DNA of 64,000 nt from Mycolicibacterium brisbanense (GTDB taxonomy: Bacteria > Actinomycetota > Actinomycetes > Mycobacteriales > Mycobacteriaceae). The notes under the pieces are model-generated. The model worked only from the letters and a program-made list of their open reading frames with translations, did not search any database and had not been told where the DNA came from. Positions 34,292 to 43,112 of the stretch are shown here, in pieces (the first letter of the stretch is position 1; every line of letters begins with the position of its first letter). The stretch covers positions 182,662 through 246,661 of the forward strand of contig NZ_BCSX01000028.1 in NCBI RefSeq assembly GCF_001570425.1. Direction: 5' to 3'. A program made the translations under genes and the position numbers.

Positions 34292-34345
34292 GGTCTCACC
34301 GTCGTCCACTTGTTTTGCAATTTGCGGTGTACGCCACAGATACGC

Positions 34346-34401
34346 CAGTGGCCAGTCATGACACCCAGTTCATGGCGAACCTGTGTCATAACTGGCCACT
34401 G
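34346..34401. repeat. long intergenic palindrome between etfD and aspC
   Basis: 19-bp arms (34346-34364 and 34383-34401) match at 18 of 19 positions, with an 18-nt loop that itself holds GTTC/GAAC. It would form a strong hairpin after the etfD stop but has no T-tract. It shares AGTGGCCAGT(T) with the palindrome after dcd. Possible terminator, dispersed repeat or regulatory hairpin. Confidence 0.6.
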
Positions 34402-34413
34402 CTCGGTACTGAT

Positions 34414-35010
34414 CTAGCGCTTGCCGGGGCGCCGGGCGCCCGGCTTGATGCCCAGGCCCACCACCGGGGGCTCGGGCTTGGCAGGCTCCGCCGCGGGCTC
34501 GGGCTTGGCCGGCTCCGCCGGTGCGGCAGGCTCCGCCGGGGCGGCTGCCGGAGCAGCAGGCGCGGCGTTGTTCTTCGCCGCGGCCTTCTTGGCGCCGGGA
34601 CGACGCGCGCCCGCGGCGATGCCGAGACCCACGACTGGCGGTTCCGGCTTGGCCGGAGCAGCCTCAGCCGGGGCTGCGGCTGCCGGAGCAGCCTCAGCCG
34701 GAGCGGCTTGCGCGGCCGGAGCGGCAGCCGTCTTCTTGGCCCCCGGGCGCTTGGCGCCTGCGGCCAGACCCAGGCCCTTGACCGGTGCGGCGGGTGCCGC
34801 GGGTGCTTCCGCCGCGGGTGCCGCGGACGCTGCCGGAGCGGCAGCGGTCTTCTTGGCTCCCGGGCGCTTGGCGCCGCCGGCGATGCCCAGGCCCTTGACC
34901 GGCGGTGCGGCAGGTGCCGCGGGTGCTTCGGCTGCCGGTGCCGCGGACGCTGCCGGGGCGGCAGCCGTCTTCTTGGCTCCCGGACGCTTCGCACCGCCGG
35001 CCATCCCGAG
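34414..35010 (-). repeat. tandem repeat coding the EtfD C-terminal tail
   Basis: In-frame degenerate repeats coding GLGMAGGAKRPGAKKT, GLGIAGGAKRPGAKKT, GLGLAAGAKRPGAKKT, GLGIAAGARRPGAKK and GLGIKPGARRPGKR, separated by Ala/Pro-rich linkers. Nearly identical DNA between the second and third units suggests recent expansion. The tail lies after the last CCG domain and is probably disordered and basic. Confidence 0.7.
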
Positions 35011-37437
35011 ACCGGTCACCGGCTTGGCAGCCGTGTCGGTCGCCGTCGACGCCGCCGGTGCAGCGGTCTGCTCCTCGGGTTCGGCCGCCGCCGGAGCCGC
35101 GGCAGCTGCAGCAGCTTCGGCCTTGGCCTCGGCCTCGGCGCGAACGGCTGCACGGGCTTCGGACGCCTTGGCTGCCGCGCCCTTCTCCGGCAGTGTGATG
35201 GCGCTCTTGTCCAGCGAGTTCAGCAGCAGCTGAGCCACGTCGAGCACTTCGGCCTTCTCGACGTTGCGGGCGGCGGCCACGTCGTCGACACCGTCGGTGA
35301 TCATCACGCGGCAGAACGGGCAGCCGGTCGCGATGGTCGAGGCGGTGTCCATCGCCTCTTCGGTGCGCTCGACGTTGACGCGTTTGCCGATGTGCTCTTC
35401 CATCCACATCCGCGCGCCACCGGCACCACAGCACAGGCCGCGATCAGCGTGGCGGGGCATTTCCTTGAGCGTCACGCCCGAGGCCTCGACCAGCTCACGC
35501 GGAGCCTCGTAGACCTTGTTGTGGCGACCCAGGAAGCACGGGTCGTGGTAGGTGACCTCGGGGCCGCCGGTGGACTTGACCGGCACCAGCTTCTTGTCCC
35601 GGACCAGGCGGTTCAGCAGCTGCGTGTGGTGCACGACGGTGTAGTTGGCGCCCAGCTGCGGGTATTCGCGACCGATCGTGTTGAAGCAGTGCGGGCAGGT
35701 CACCACGATCTTGCGGTCGACCGTCTCGACACCCTCGAACAGCTCGTTGATGGTCTCGACGTTCTGCGCGGCCAGCTGCTGGAACAGGAACTCGTTGCCG
35801 GAGCGGCGCGCGGAGTCACCGGTACAGGTCTCACCGGTTCCCAGGACCAGGAACTTCACGCCGGAAGCGGCCAGCAGCTCGGCGACGGCCTTGGTGGTCT
35901 TCTTGGCGCGGTCCTCGTAGGCGCCGGCACATCCGACCCAGAACAGGTACTCGAAGCCGTCGAAGCTCTCGACGTCCTGGCCGTAGACCGGAACGTCGAA
36001 GTCGACCTCGTCGATCCAGTTGGTGCGGTCCTTGGCGTTCTGGCCCCAGGGGTTGCCCTTGGTCTCCAGGTTCTTGAACAGCACGCCGAGCTCACCGGGG
36101 AACTCCGACTCGACCATGACCTGGTAGCGGCGCATGTCGACGATGTGGTCGATGTGCTCGATGTCCACCGGGCACTGCTCGACGCAGGCACCGCAGTTGG
36201 TGCAGGACCACAGCACGTCGGGGTCGATGACGCCACCCTGCTCGAGGGTGCCGACCAGCGGGCGCAGCGCCTGATCGGGGCCGGAGCCCTCGATGCGGGC
36301 GAAGCCGTCCTCGGGCACGGCATGTCCGTGGTGCTCGCGCTCGGCCTTGGCGAAGTCGACCGAGCCTTCCTCGGGCATCGGCCTGCCTTCGATGATGTAC
36401 GGAGCCTTGGCGAACAGGTGGTCGCGCAGGTTCATCATGACGAGCTTGGGTGACAGCGGCTTGCCGGTATTCCAGGCCGGGCACTGCGACTGGCAGCGGC
36501 CACACTCGGTGCAGGTCGCCATGTCGAGGTTGGCCTTCCAGGTGAAGTCCTCGATGCGGCCCTTGCCGAACACCGCGTCCTCGGCGGGATCGTCGAAGTC
36601 GATCTTCTCGCCCTTGTACTCCATCGGCAGCAGCGGGCCGAGGCCGTTGGGCAGGCGCTTGAACGTGACGTTGATGGGGGCCAGACCGATGTGCAGGTGC
36701 TTGGAGTGCAGCACGATCAGCAGGAAGGCCAGCATGACGCCGATGTGGGCCAGCAGTGCCAGGCTCTCCAGCCACAGGTTGGCGGTGTGTCCCAGCGGGG
36801 CCAGCAGGGCGGCCATGGCGTCGGAGAAGAACGCGCCGGACTGGTACGGGAAAGCAGCGCGACCCTCGTAGTTCAGCACGTTCACCGCGGCGCCGCGGAA
36901 GATCGCGTAGGTCAGGATGACCAGGAAGATCATGATCAGAATCGTCCAGGCGCCGCCGTTGTGCGAGCCGTAGAAGCGTGATTCGCGGCCGAGCTGCTCA
37001 GGGTTCTTGCGGATGCGGATGATCGCGAAGACGACGATGCCGGCCAGCACGGCGACGGCGAAGAAGTCCTGCAGGAAGCCCAGCACGGGCCAGCGGCCGA
37101 CGAGCGGGATGTGGAACTCGGGGTTGAACAGCACGCCGTAGGCCTCGAGGTACACCGTGGCCAGGACGAAGAAGCCCCACATCGTGAAGAAGTGGGCGAG
37201 GCCGGGGATGGACCACTTGAGGAGCTTCGACTGAGCGAAGACTTCTTTGTTCTGGTTCAGGAAGCGACGGACCAGATCGTCTTTGCGGCCGCGTTCGTCA
37301 CCGAGCTTCTGCCCCGAGCTGATCAGTTTGGTCAGCCACGTGATGCGCTTGGCCGCGAAAACCAAGACGATCGCTGTTGCCAACAATGCAACGATCAACC
37401 GGCCTGTCGTGAGCATATGCTCCAGGCTGTTTTCCAA
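34414..37437 (-). CDS. etfD: EtfD-like membrane iron-sulfur oxidoreductase
   Basis: 1007-residue orthologue of Rv0338c, described as EtfD, the membrane partner of electron-transfer flavoprotein passing electrons from fatty-acid beta-oxidation to menaquinone. N-terminus: several membrane helices (to ~residue 260). Two 4Fe-4S ferredoxin motifs follow (CTECGRCQSQCP, CTNCGACVEQCP), then two CCG domains (HDPCFLGRHNKVYEAP, GLCCGAGGARMWMEE). The last ~230 residues are a Pro/Ala/Lys tail with five GLGxxxGAxRPGxK units. TTG start is preceded by GGGAGG. Operator-like palindromes lie upstream. Confidence 0.9.
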   Translation of the reverse strand: MENSLEHMLTTGRLIVALLATAIVLVFAAKRITWLTKLISSGQKLGDERGRKDDLVRRFLNQNKEVFAQSKLLKWSIPGLAHFFTMWGFFVLATVYLEAYGVLFNPEFHIPLVGRWPVLGFLQDFFAVAVLAGIVVFAIIRIRKNPEQLGRESRFYGSHNGGAWTILIMIFLVILTYAIFRGAAVNVLNYEGRAAFPYQSGAFFSDAMAALLAPLGHTANLWLESLALLAHIGVMLAFLLIVLHSKHLHIGLAPINVTFKRLPNGLGPLLPMEYKGEKIDFDDPAEDAVFGKGRIEDFTWKANLDMATCTECGRCQSQCPAWNTGKPLSPKLVMMNLRDHLFAKAPYIIEGRPMPEEGSVDFAKAEREHHGHAVPEDGFARIEGSGPDQALRPLVGTLEQGGVIDPDVLWSCTNCGACVEQCPVDIEHIDHIVDMRRYQVMVESEFPGELGVLFKNLETKGNPWGQNAKDRTNWIDEVDFDVPVYGQDVESFDGFEYLFWVGCAGAYEDRAKKTTKAVAELLAASGVKFLVLGTGETCTGDSARRSGNEFLFQQLAAQNVETINELFEGVETVDRKIVVTCPHCFNTIGREYPQLGANYTVVHHTQLLNRLVRDKKLVPVKSTGGPEVTYHDPCFLGRHNKVYEAPRELVEASGVTLKEMPRHADRGLCCGAGGARMWMEEHIGKRVNVERTEEAMDTASTIATGCPFCRVMITDGVDDVAAARNVEKAEVLDVAQLLLNSLDKSAITLPEKGAAAKASEARAAVRAEAEAKAEAAAAAAAPAAAEPEEQTAAPAASTATDTAAKPVTGLGMAGGAKRPGAKKTAAAPAASAAPAAEAPAAPAAPPVKGLGIAGGAKRPGAKKTAAAPAASAAPAAEAPAAPAAPVKGLGLAAGAKRPGAKKTAAAPAAQAAPAEAAPAAAAPAEAAPAKPEPPVVGLGIAAGARRPGAKKAAAKNNAAPAAPAAAPAEPAAPAEPAKPEPAAEPAKPEPPVVGLGIKPGARRPGKR

Positions 37438-37457
37438 CGGGGGCCTCCCTGTTTGTG

Positions 37458-37607
37458 GTTACTCGTCGGTAACAATCTCCATGTTACTGATCGGTAACTT
37501 AAGCTCAGTGCCTGCTTATAGTGACATCAACCACAGATCCGGCGCCACTAAGGTTGTCCTAACCCGGTTTTGGCCCCATCGAGTGCTATTTGTTACTGGT
37601 CAGTAAC
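37458..37607. promoter_or_regulatory. three 16-bp operator-like palindromes before etfD
   Basis: GTTACTCGTCGGTAAC (37458-37473), GTTACTGATCGGTAAC (37483-37498) and GTTACTGGTCAGTAAC (37592-37607) share GTTACT-N2-TCRGTAAC. The first two are 25 bp apart within 65 bp of the etfD start. The architecture is that of a TetR-family operator. The regulator is not identified; a lipid-responsive one is a guess from etfD function. Confidence 0.6.
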
Positions 37608-37708
37608 TAGCCACCTCGCGCGGCGTCGCCGGACCGAAACCGGGCCGCGACACGCCCGGGTCACACGACCGGATTCTTCGTTTTTCGGACGCTGATCGGG
37701 CCGCGGTT

Positions 37709-40210
37709 TCAGCCCTGGACGGCCAACATCGCCCGCAACATCGACAGCATTTCCGAGCGAGATTCGGCGCCCAGCCGCCGCCGGATCCGGGCCACGTGAT
37801 GCTCGACCGTCTTCGCTGAGATGAACAACTGGCTGCCGATATCGCGGTACGGCATACCCAGCAAGAGCAACTCGGCCACCTCCCGCTCGCGGTCGGACAA
37901 CCGGGCCGCGGAGCTCGAGCCGGACTGGGCCGCAGGCGCCGGAGTCTTCGCGACGGCCGCCACATCGGGCAGCGGTGACTCGTCGACCGCGCTGCTCTGC
38001 TTGAGGTCGCGGGCCAGCTGCAGCATGGCCTGCGAGGCCCGGGCATCGGGGGTCTGCAGCGCTGCCTGACTGGCGAGCCGCGTGCCGTCCCAGGTCAGTC
38101 CGTATTGCGCCAACGCTCGCGCCGCCACTGTGACCTCATCGGTGTCGACCTGATTGGCCAGCACCCGCAGCCAGGTACGTCCCGCATGCGCCAGGGCTCG
38201 CGCGAACGCGCTCTGCCCGGCGGCCGCGGTGAGTGCTTGCCCGTGCGGGGCGACCGCGGCGGGGGAGTTGGCCAGAATTCCGGCGTGCACGCCGGCCCAG
38301 TGCAAGGGCACCGACCACAGCACCGGCTTGCCCAACGAATCCAGCAGCTCGAACGCCTGCGACAGCGCGTGCTGCATCCGGTCGACCTGACGCATCCGCG
38401 CCCCTGCCACCCACAGCTCACCCAGCGGGAGCAGGGAAAACAGGTCGATCGAGTACTCGGCGAGCACCTCCATGGCCGCATACCAGTGCTGCTGCACGGC
38501 GCCGCTGTCTCCGGTGCGGCGCGCGATGGCCGTGCGCAGCGCGGCCGCCCACAGTGCGTCTCGCCGGTGCAGGCCGTGGTCTGCCGCGGCCGCATCGGCG
38601 GTGGCCGCGCCGAGCTGGCCGTCCTGCATGCGCACCCAACCCTGCAGCAGCCGGTGCCGGTGCACGGTGAACGGCACCTCGTCGGCACCCTCGGCCCGCA
38701 CCGCCCGCCCGATCACGCTGCGCGCCCGCACGGGATCGCCGCCATGCAGTGCGACCAGCGTGACCAGCGCCGACGGTGTGTCAGGGGCGACGGCACCGCC
38801 GTGCTGCTCGCTCGTGAGGGCCTGCCCGAGCCGGGCGACGGCGGCGGCGAACGGCTGATCCAGCGACGAGAGCACGCCCTCGGCCAGGCTGCGGGCCGCG
38901 CGGGCGGCGGCCGTCGGCGGCCCCGTGAGCTCGGCTGTCAGAGCTTCGCGTGCTGTCGACAGGTCGCCCGCCGCGACACTCACGACTACGCCCGCCGCAC
39001 TCACCGAAGCGTCCGGATACGGGCCAAGCCACCGGAACAGATCGGCTGCTGCCACGGCGTTCCCGTCATGGGCGGCGACGCTGGCGGCGACGCGGACCGC
39101 CGCGGCCCGCTGGCCCGCATCGTCGGATTCCAGCAGCTCATCGGCCATCCGTCCAGCCGTCGCGCAGTCACCCGTGAGGGCCAGCGCATCGGCCAGCCGC
39201 GCACTACCCGAGATGGATCCGGCCTTGGCGGCGGCCCGGTACAGCGCCGCCGCGCGCGTCGGGCGACCGTGCATCTCGACCGCGCGCCCGATCAGTGCAT
39301 CGGCCAACCGGTCGTCGCGCAGCCCGTGCTCGGCCAGCTGTACGGCGAGCTCCGCGGACAGCGTCGACATTTCCAACTGCGAATTCAGCAGCGACGTCTC
39401 GATCTCGTGATGACGTGCGGCCCCCGCGATCTGCGCGAGGCACTCGTGCACCAGCCGCACGAACCGGCGGTCGTAGGACGGTTCGACGAGCCCGCAGGCC
39501 CGGGCCCGGTCGACGAGGTCGACGGCATCGGCGCCACTGCAGTGCAACGCCGCGGCCACGTCGTCGGGACCCAGGCCCTGACTCAGCGACGTGATCAGAA
39601 GGGTGTCGCGGGTGCGTTCGTCGATGCGGCGCAGTCGGTCGATCAAGGCGAAACGTGCGGACTGCTCGGGTGGTGCCGATGCCTGCGCGGCCGCGGTCAC
39701 CAGGAACGGCAGGCCCGCGGTCGCGACCAAGACCGAGCGGACGGTCTCCGACGACGCGGGCGCACCCAGCGCGGTGGTGATGATCTGGTTGACCTCGGCT
39801 GCGGGCAGCGGGCCGAGGATGACGTCCGGGCTTTCCCGCTGCAGTGCGGTAACCAGAGCCCGCAGCGCAGGCCGGTGCGCCAGGGGCGCGGTCGCGACCA
39901 CGACGGTCGCGGCGGGATCGGTGATGTGCTCGACGAATGCGACGAGTTCGTCGTCGCCGAGCAGGTGCGCATCGTCCACGACGTACGCCGAGTCTGCGGC
40001 ATCGTCGGCGCGGGGCGGGCGGGTCAACACCACCCGGCCGGCATCGCGCAGCGCCCCGCGCACAGCGGCGAGCACCGAGGTCTTGCCTGTCCCGATGCCA
40101 CCGGTCACCAGCAGTTTTGTCGGCACGGTCGGCGCGGCGAGCACGGCTGCGACGACGCGGCGGGCGGCCGGCGGCAGGTCCATGCCGGTATCCGGCGCCG
40201 GGTGCGACAT
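37709..40210 (-). CDS. LuxR-type AAA/NTPase transcriptional regulator
   Basis: 833-residue orthologue of Rv0339c. N-terminal P-loop NTPase has VTGGIGTGKTS (Lys43) and a Walker B-like stretch VVDDAHLLG. The long middle part is helical TPR-like repeats. The C-terminal LuxR/GerE helix-turn-helix is LSDREREVAELLLLGMPYRDIGSQLF...TVEHHVARI. Such STAND-type regulators respond to unknown ligands via the repeats. The start is 6 bp after the Hsp70-like gene stop, so they form one operon. Targets are unknown, possibly the adjacent ini or etfD genes. Confidence 0.88.
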   Translation of the reverse strand: MSHPAPDTGMDLPPAARRVVAAVLAAPTVPTKLLVTGGIGTGKTSVLAAVRGALRDAGRVVLTRPPRADDAADSAYVVDDAHLLGDDELVAFVEHITDPAATVVVATAPLAHRPALRALVTALQRESPDVILGPLPAAEVNQIITTALGAPASSETVRSVLVATAGLPFLVTAAAQASAPPEQSARFALIDRLRRIDERTRDTLLITSLSQGLGPDDVAAALHCSGADAVDLVDRARACGLVEPSYDRRFVRLVHECLAQIAGAARHHEIETSLLNSQLEMSTLSAELAVQLAEHGLRDDRLADALIGRAVEMHGRPTRAAALYRAAAKAGSISGSARLADALALTGDCATAGRMADELLESDDAGQRAAAVRVAASVAAHDGNAVAAADLFRWLGPYPDASVSAAGVVVSVAAGDLSTAREALTAELTGPPTAAARAARSLAEGVLSSLDQPFAAAVARLGQALTSEQHGGAVAPDTPSALVTLVALHGGDPVRARSVIGRAVRAEGADEVPFTVHRHRLLQGWVRMQDGQLGAATADAAAADHGLHRRDALWAAALRTAIARRTGDSGAVQQHWYAAMEVLAEYSIDLFSLLPLGELWVAGARMRQVDRMQHALSQAFELLDSLGKPVLWSVPLHWAGVHAGILANSPAAVAPHGQALTAAAGQSAFARALAHAGRTWLRVLANQVDTDEVTVAARALAQYGLTWDGTRLASQAALQTPDARASQAMLQLARDLKQSSAVDESPLPDVAAVAKTPAPAAQSGSSSAARLSDREREVAELLLLGMPYRDIGSQLFISAKTVEHHVARIRRRLGAESRSEMLSMLRAMLAVQG

Positions 40211-40216
40211 GACCGG

Positions 40217-42058
40217 CTAGGCGCCGCCGCCGGCCGCGGTCGTGGTGACCGGCGGTTGTGTCGTGGTCGGCGGCTTGGTGGTGGTCGGTTGTGTTGTCGT
40301 CGGCTGAGTAGTCGTGGGCTGGGTGGTGGTCGGTTGCGTGGTGGTGGTCGTCGTCGGCGTCGTTGTGGTCGTCGTCGTGGTGGTTGTCGTGGTCGGGCTT
40401 GTGGTTGTGGTGGTGGGCTCGGTGGTCGTGGTGCCCGATGTGGGGGTGTCGGTCGACGTGTGCGTCTGGGTGATGACGGTCGTGGGGGTGATGACGGTGG
40501 TGGTTCCCTGGCCGTCAGGCCCGACGGTGACCGTGGTGACCGGCGGCAACATCGACACCGTGGTGCTGGTCTCGGTCACCGGTGTCGAATCGCCCGACGA
40601 GCTGGTCAGCGTCACCGCGAGCCCCCCCGCCGCGAGCAGGACCGCGGCAGCGGCTGCCGCGAACAGGATCACCGGCCGCTTGTACCAGGGCAGTGGTCCG
40701 GGCTCGGCCTCGAACGCCTCTTCTTCGTGGGCGAAAGCCATCTGCGGGCGAGCGGAGGTGGGGCCCGTCCCGCCGCTCTCGTAGTTGTAGTTGTAGTCGG
40801 GCCCGGCGTAGGGCACGGGTTCGTCGGTGGGAGCGTCGTCGTCCTGCGACCACGCGAGCGAGCGGAACGTCGCCGATGCGGCTCCGTCGGCCGCGGACTC
40901 GGCCGCGGCAGCGCCGGCCGCGCCCACGGCCCATGCGCTCGGCGCCATGCCGGTCGGGGCGTCCGCGGGGTTGATGCCGGGTGCCATGCCGGTCGGGGCG
41001 TCGGCAGCGACGATGCCGGGGGCCATGCCGGTCGGGGCACCCGCGTCGGCGACGACGTCGGCCACCAGCGCCGCGCCCGCCGCGGCGGTGAGTTGCGGCT
41101 GCGGCGACGTGACGACCGGCGCTCGCAGTTGCTCCGACAGGCGCTGGGTGACCAGCGGAATGGCTGCCGAGCCGCCGACCGTCGCCACCGCAGTCACGCT
41201 GGACAACGCAATGTTGTTGCGCTGCAACGTATCTGCCACGCTGTTCAGCAGCCCGGTGAGCGGCCCGGCGACGAGCTGCTCGAGCTCGGAGCGCGTGACC
41301 CGGACATCGGAGGTGAACCCGGGGAGCTCGGTCGGTATGACGGCGACGGTGTCGGCAGACAAACGCTCCTTGGCCTGGCGGCAATCGGAGCGCAGCCGGG
41401 CCAGCGAGCCGACCGCAGCGGTACCGGCCGGGTCGGCGTTGCCGGCAGCGGCGACACCGCTGAGCACGTGGTTGAGCAGCGCCTGATCCACCTGGTCGCC
41501 GGAGAAGTCCGGATACCGCACGGTCTGGCCGATCTGGGTCAGACCGGCCCCTGCGTCGGCGAGTGTCACGCTGGTACCGCTGCCGCCGAGGTCGCACAGC
41601 ACCACGACGCCTTCGGTGGGCAGGCCGGGACCCGCGCGCAACGCCGCGAGTGCGGCCAGGGAATCCGGGACGAGTTCGGCGGGGACACCGTCGGGAGCCA
41701 GTGCGGGCCTGCCGCGCAGGGCGCCGCGCAACGCCCCGACCGTGGCGGGTCCCCAGTACGCGGGGACCGCGATCGTGACCGGTGAACCGCCGCCGGCGGC
41801 GCGGGCCATGGCGTCGAGGGCCTCGGCCAGCGCGAGCTCACCACGGTGCTGGGAACCGTCGGCGGCGACGATCGGCACCGGATCGCCCACCCGCTCGACG
41901 AACCCCGTCAGGGCCAGGCCCTGACCGCCGTATTCGCCGACCTCTGGAGCCCGATCGGAGAAGAGCGTGAGGATCGATCGGCGAACGACCGGCGGACGGC
42001 CCTCGCGGGCAGCCACCAAGTTGGTTGTCCCGATCGACAACCCCAGTGCGTCGGTCAT
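40217..42058 (-). CDS. Hsp70-like membrane protein with Thr-rich tail
   Basis: 613 residues. Residues 1-~370 form an Hsp70/actin-type ATPase domain: phosphate-1-like GLSIGTTNLVAARE, phosphate-2-like LCDLGGSGTSVTLAD and adenosine-motif VATVGGSAAIPLVTQRL. Next comes a linker with three DAPTGMAP repeats, one membrane helix (PVILFAAAAAAVLLAAGGLAVTL) and an external tail dominated by TTTQPTTTQP repeats. No substrate-binding domain is present, so it is not a normal chaperone. Operon with the LuxR regulator; divergent from the iniB-family gene. Confidence 0.85.
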   Translation of the reverse strand: MTDALGLSIGTTNLVAAREGRPPVVRRSILTLFSDRAPEVGEYGGQGLALTGFVERVGDPVPIVAADGSQHRGELALAEALDAMARAAGGGSPVTIAVPAYWGPATVGALRGALRGRPALAPDGVPAELVPDSLAALAALRAGPGLPTEGVVVLCDLGGSGTSVTLADAGAGLTQIGQTVRYPDFSGDQVDQALLNHVLSGVAAAGNADPAGTAAVGSLARLRSDCRQAKERLSADTVAVIPTELPGFTSDVRVTRSELEQLVAGPLTGLLNSVADTLQRNNIALSSVTAVATVGGSAAIPLVTQRLSEQLRAPVVTSPQPQLTAAAGAALVADVVADAGAPTGMAPGIVAADAPTGMAPGINPADAPTGMAPSAWAVGAAGAAAAESAADGAASATFRSLAWSQDDDAPTDEPVPYAGPDYNYNYESGGTGPTSARPQMAFAHEEEAFEAEPGPLPWYKRPVILFAAAAAAVLLAAGGLAVTLTSSSGDSTPVTETSTTVSMLPPVTTVTVGPDGQGTTTVITPTTVITQTHTSTDTPTSGTTTTEPTTTTTSPTTTTTTTTTTTTPTTTTTTQPTTTQPTTTQPTTTQPTTTKPPTTTQPPVTTTAAGGGA

Positions 42059-42128
42059 CAGGCGTCACTCCTGTGTTGTCGGGGCCGTCCCCACGATAGC
42101 GGCTGGCCCCCTGGTGTCGAGGATCCAT

Positions 42129-42166
42129 CCCCTAGTCGCCAGAATCCCCTAACGGCCGACCCCCTA
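42129..42166. promoter_or_regulatory. CCCCTA triplet in the divergent promoter region
   Basis: CCCCTA occurs at 42129-42134, 42146-42151 and 42161-42166, between the divergent Hsp70-like and iniB-family genes. A second triplet lies before iniB (42927-42951). Recurrence at both IniB-family promoters suggests a shared activator site such as that of an IniR-type regulator, which is inference. Confidence 0.45.
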
Positions 42167-42285
42167 ATTGAACCGCCAAGGGGGTGGGTTGGACACCGAT
42201 CCCAGTGACGCCACTGGTGGATAGCATCGATGACAGCCGTCACGAGACGGGTCCGAGATGGTCACAAGAGGGTAAGGAAGGTGTC

Positions 42286-42810
42286 ATGGCGAATTCGCTA
42301 CTCGACTTTGTCATGTCACTCGTGCGTGATCCCGACGCGGCCGCCCGTTATGCCGCCGACCCGTCGCAAGCCATTTCTGATGCCCACCTGACCGGTGTGA
42401 CCAGCGTCGATGTCAACAATCTCATCCCGGTGGTGTCCGAATCACTGACCGGAGGCGAGGGGTTCGGCACCGAACCCGCGGGCAACGTCTGGGCAAGCGG
42501 GGCGGCCACCGCAGCGTTCGACGCCTTCGGCGACCATGTGCCCGCCGCGGCCACGCCCGCCGACACCGGGCACATCGTGGACCAGGTGATCACCCAGCCC
42601 GATCACATCGCGCCCGCGGCTCTCGACGACTACTTCACCGACAGCGGGCTCAGCCAGCAGTCGCTGGACGATTCATCGCTGCAGTTCAGCAACCCCGTCA
42701 TCGATGACGCACCGGCCACCCACGCCGACTTCGGTAGCGAGTGGGCGCCCCCCGCAGTGGACGATCACCACCACGACGATGGTGGGGCCGGCTTCGATCT
42801 GTTCAGCTGA
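42286..42810 (+). CDS. IniB-family protein, Rv0340-like
   Basis: 174-residue protein. Residues 1-60 (ANSLLDFVMSLVRDPDAAARYAADPSQAISDAHLTGVTSVDVNNLIP) match the N-terminal domain of IniB encoded downstream, and the C-terminal part is Ala/Asp/His-rich with a DDHHHDDGG stretch. Orthologue of Rv0340, which precedes iniB. ATG 42286 with AGGAAGG upstream. A clear intrinsic terminator follows, so it is a separate transcript. Function is unknown; the shared domain suggests a common role with IniB in cell-wall stress. Confidence 0.88.
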   Translation: MANSLLDFVMSLVRDPDAAARYAADPSQAISDAHLTGVTSVDVNNLIPVVSESLTGGEGFGTEPAGNVWASGAATAAFDAFGDHVPAAATPADTGHIVDQVITQPDHIAPAALDDYFTDSGLSQQSLDDSSLQFSNPVIDDAPATHADFGSEWAPPAVDDHHHDDGGAGFDLFS

Positions 42811-42839
42811 ACGCCGACGCATCTAACCGTAGCGAATTA

Positions 42840-42869
42840 GCGCACAACCCCTCGGTTGTGCGCTTTTTT
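42840..42869 (+). terminator. intrinsic terminator after the Rv0340-like gene
   Basis: Perfect 10-bp stem GCGCACAACC/GGTTGTGCGC with a 4-nt loop followed directly by six T residues. Confidence 0.93.
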
Positions 42870-43112
42870 GACGTTGACGTGCATAGATGGCGTTCTCTCA
42901 GCGATTGACCATATTTGCTTCAGGAACCCCTAGCGATCCCCTAATCCCCTAATGGGTCCCCATGGGGTACCCCCGGTGGACCTGCGGACGGGAGGGGATC
43001 CGGCCCCGTTTCCGGGGGCTTGCGCGGCCCATAACGTTGTCACCAGTTCGCCGGGACACCCCGGAACGAGAACCAGAACCTCAGTCAAGACCCAACGAAA
43101 GGCAGTACCGAG
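42870..43112 (+). promoter_or_regulatory. iniB promoter region with CCCCTA and palindromes
   Basis: CCCCTA sits at 42927-42932, 42938-42943 and 42946-42951. CCCCATGGGG lies at 42958-42967 and CCCCG-TTTC-CGGGG at 43004-43017. CATAAC (43030-43035) is a possible -10. This segment should carry the isoniazid/ethambutol-inducible control known for iniBAC; specific binding sites are inferred from repetition only. Confidence 0.5.

Noticed and set aside
31341..34417. Overlapping long open frames on the + strand (562 and 485 residues)
   Set aside because: Antisense to the YibE/F-like and aspC genes, low complexity, no ribosome sites.
34315..36453. 712-residue open frame on the + strand
   Set aside because: Antisense shadow of etfD, with low-complexity composition (Gly/Arg/Leu repeats) and no recognisable domain.
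40300..40450. Short-unit repeats looking like a repeat array
   Set aside because: They are in-frame Thr/Pro/Gln codon repeats of the Hsp70-like protein tail, not CRISPR: no spacers and no cas genes nearby.
38105..41785. 1226-residue open frame on the + strand
   Set aside because: Runs across the LuxR and Hsp70-like genes on the opposite strand, with Arg/Gly/His-rich composition typical of shadows in high-GC DNA.
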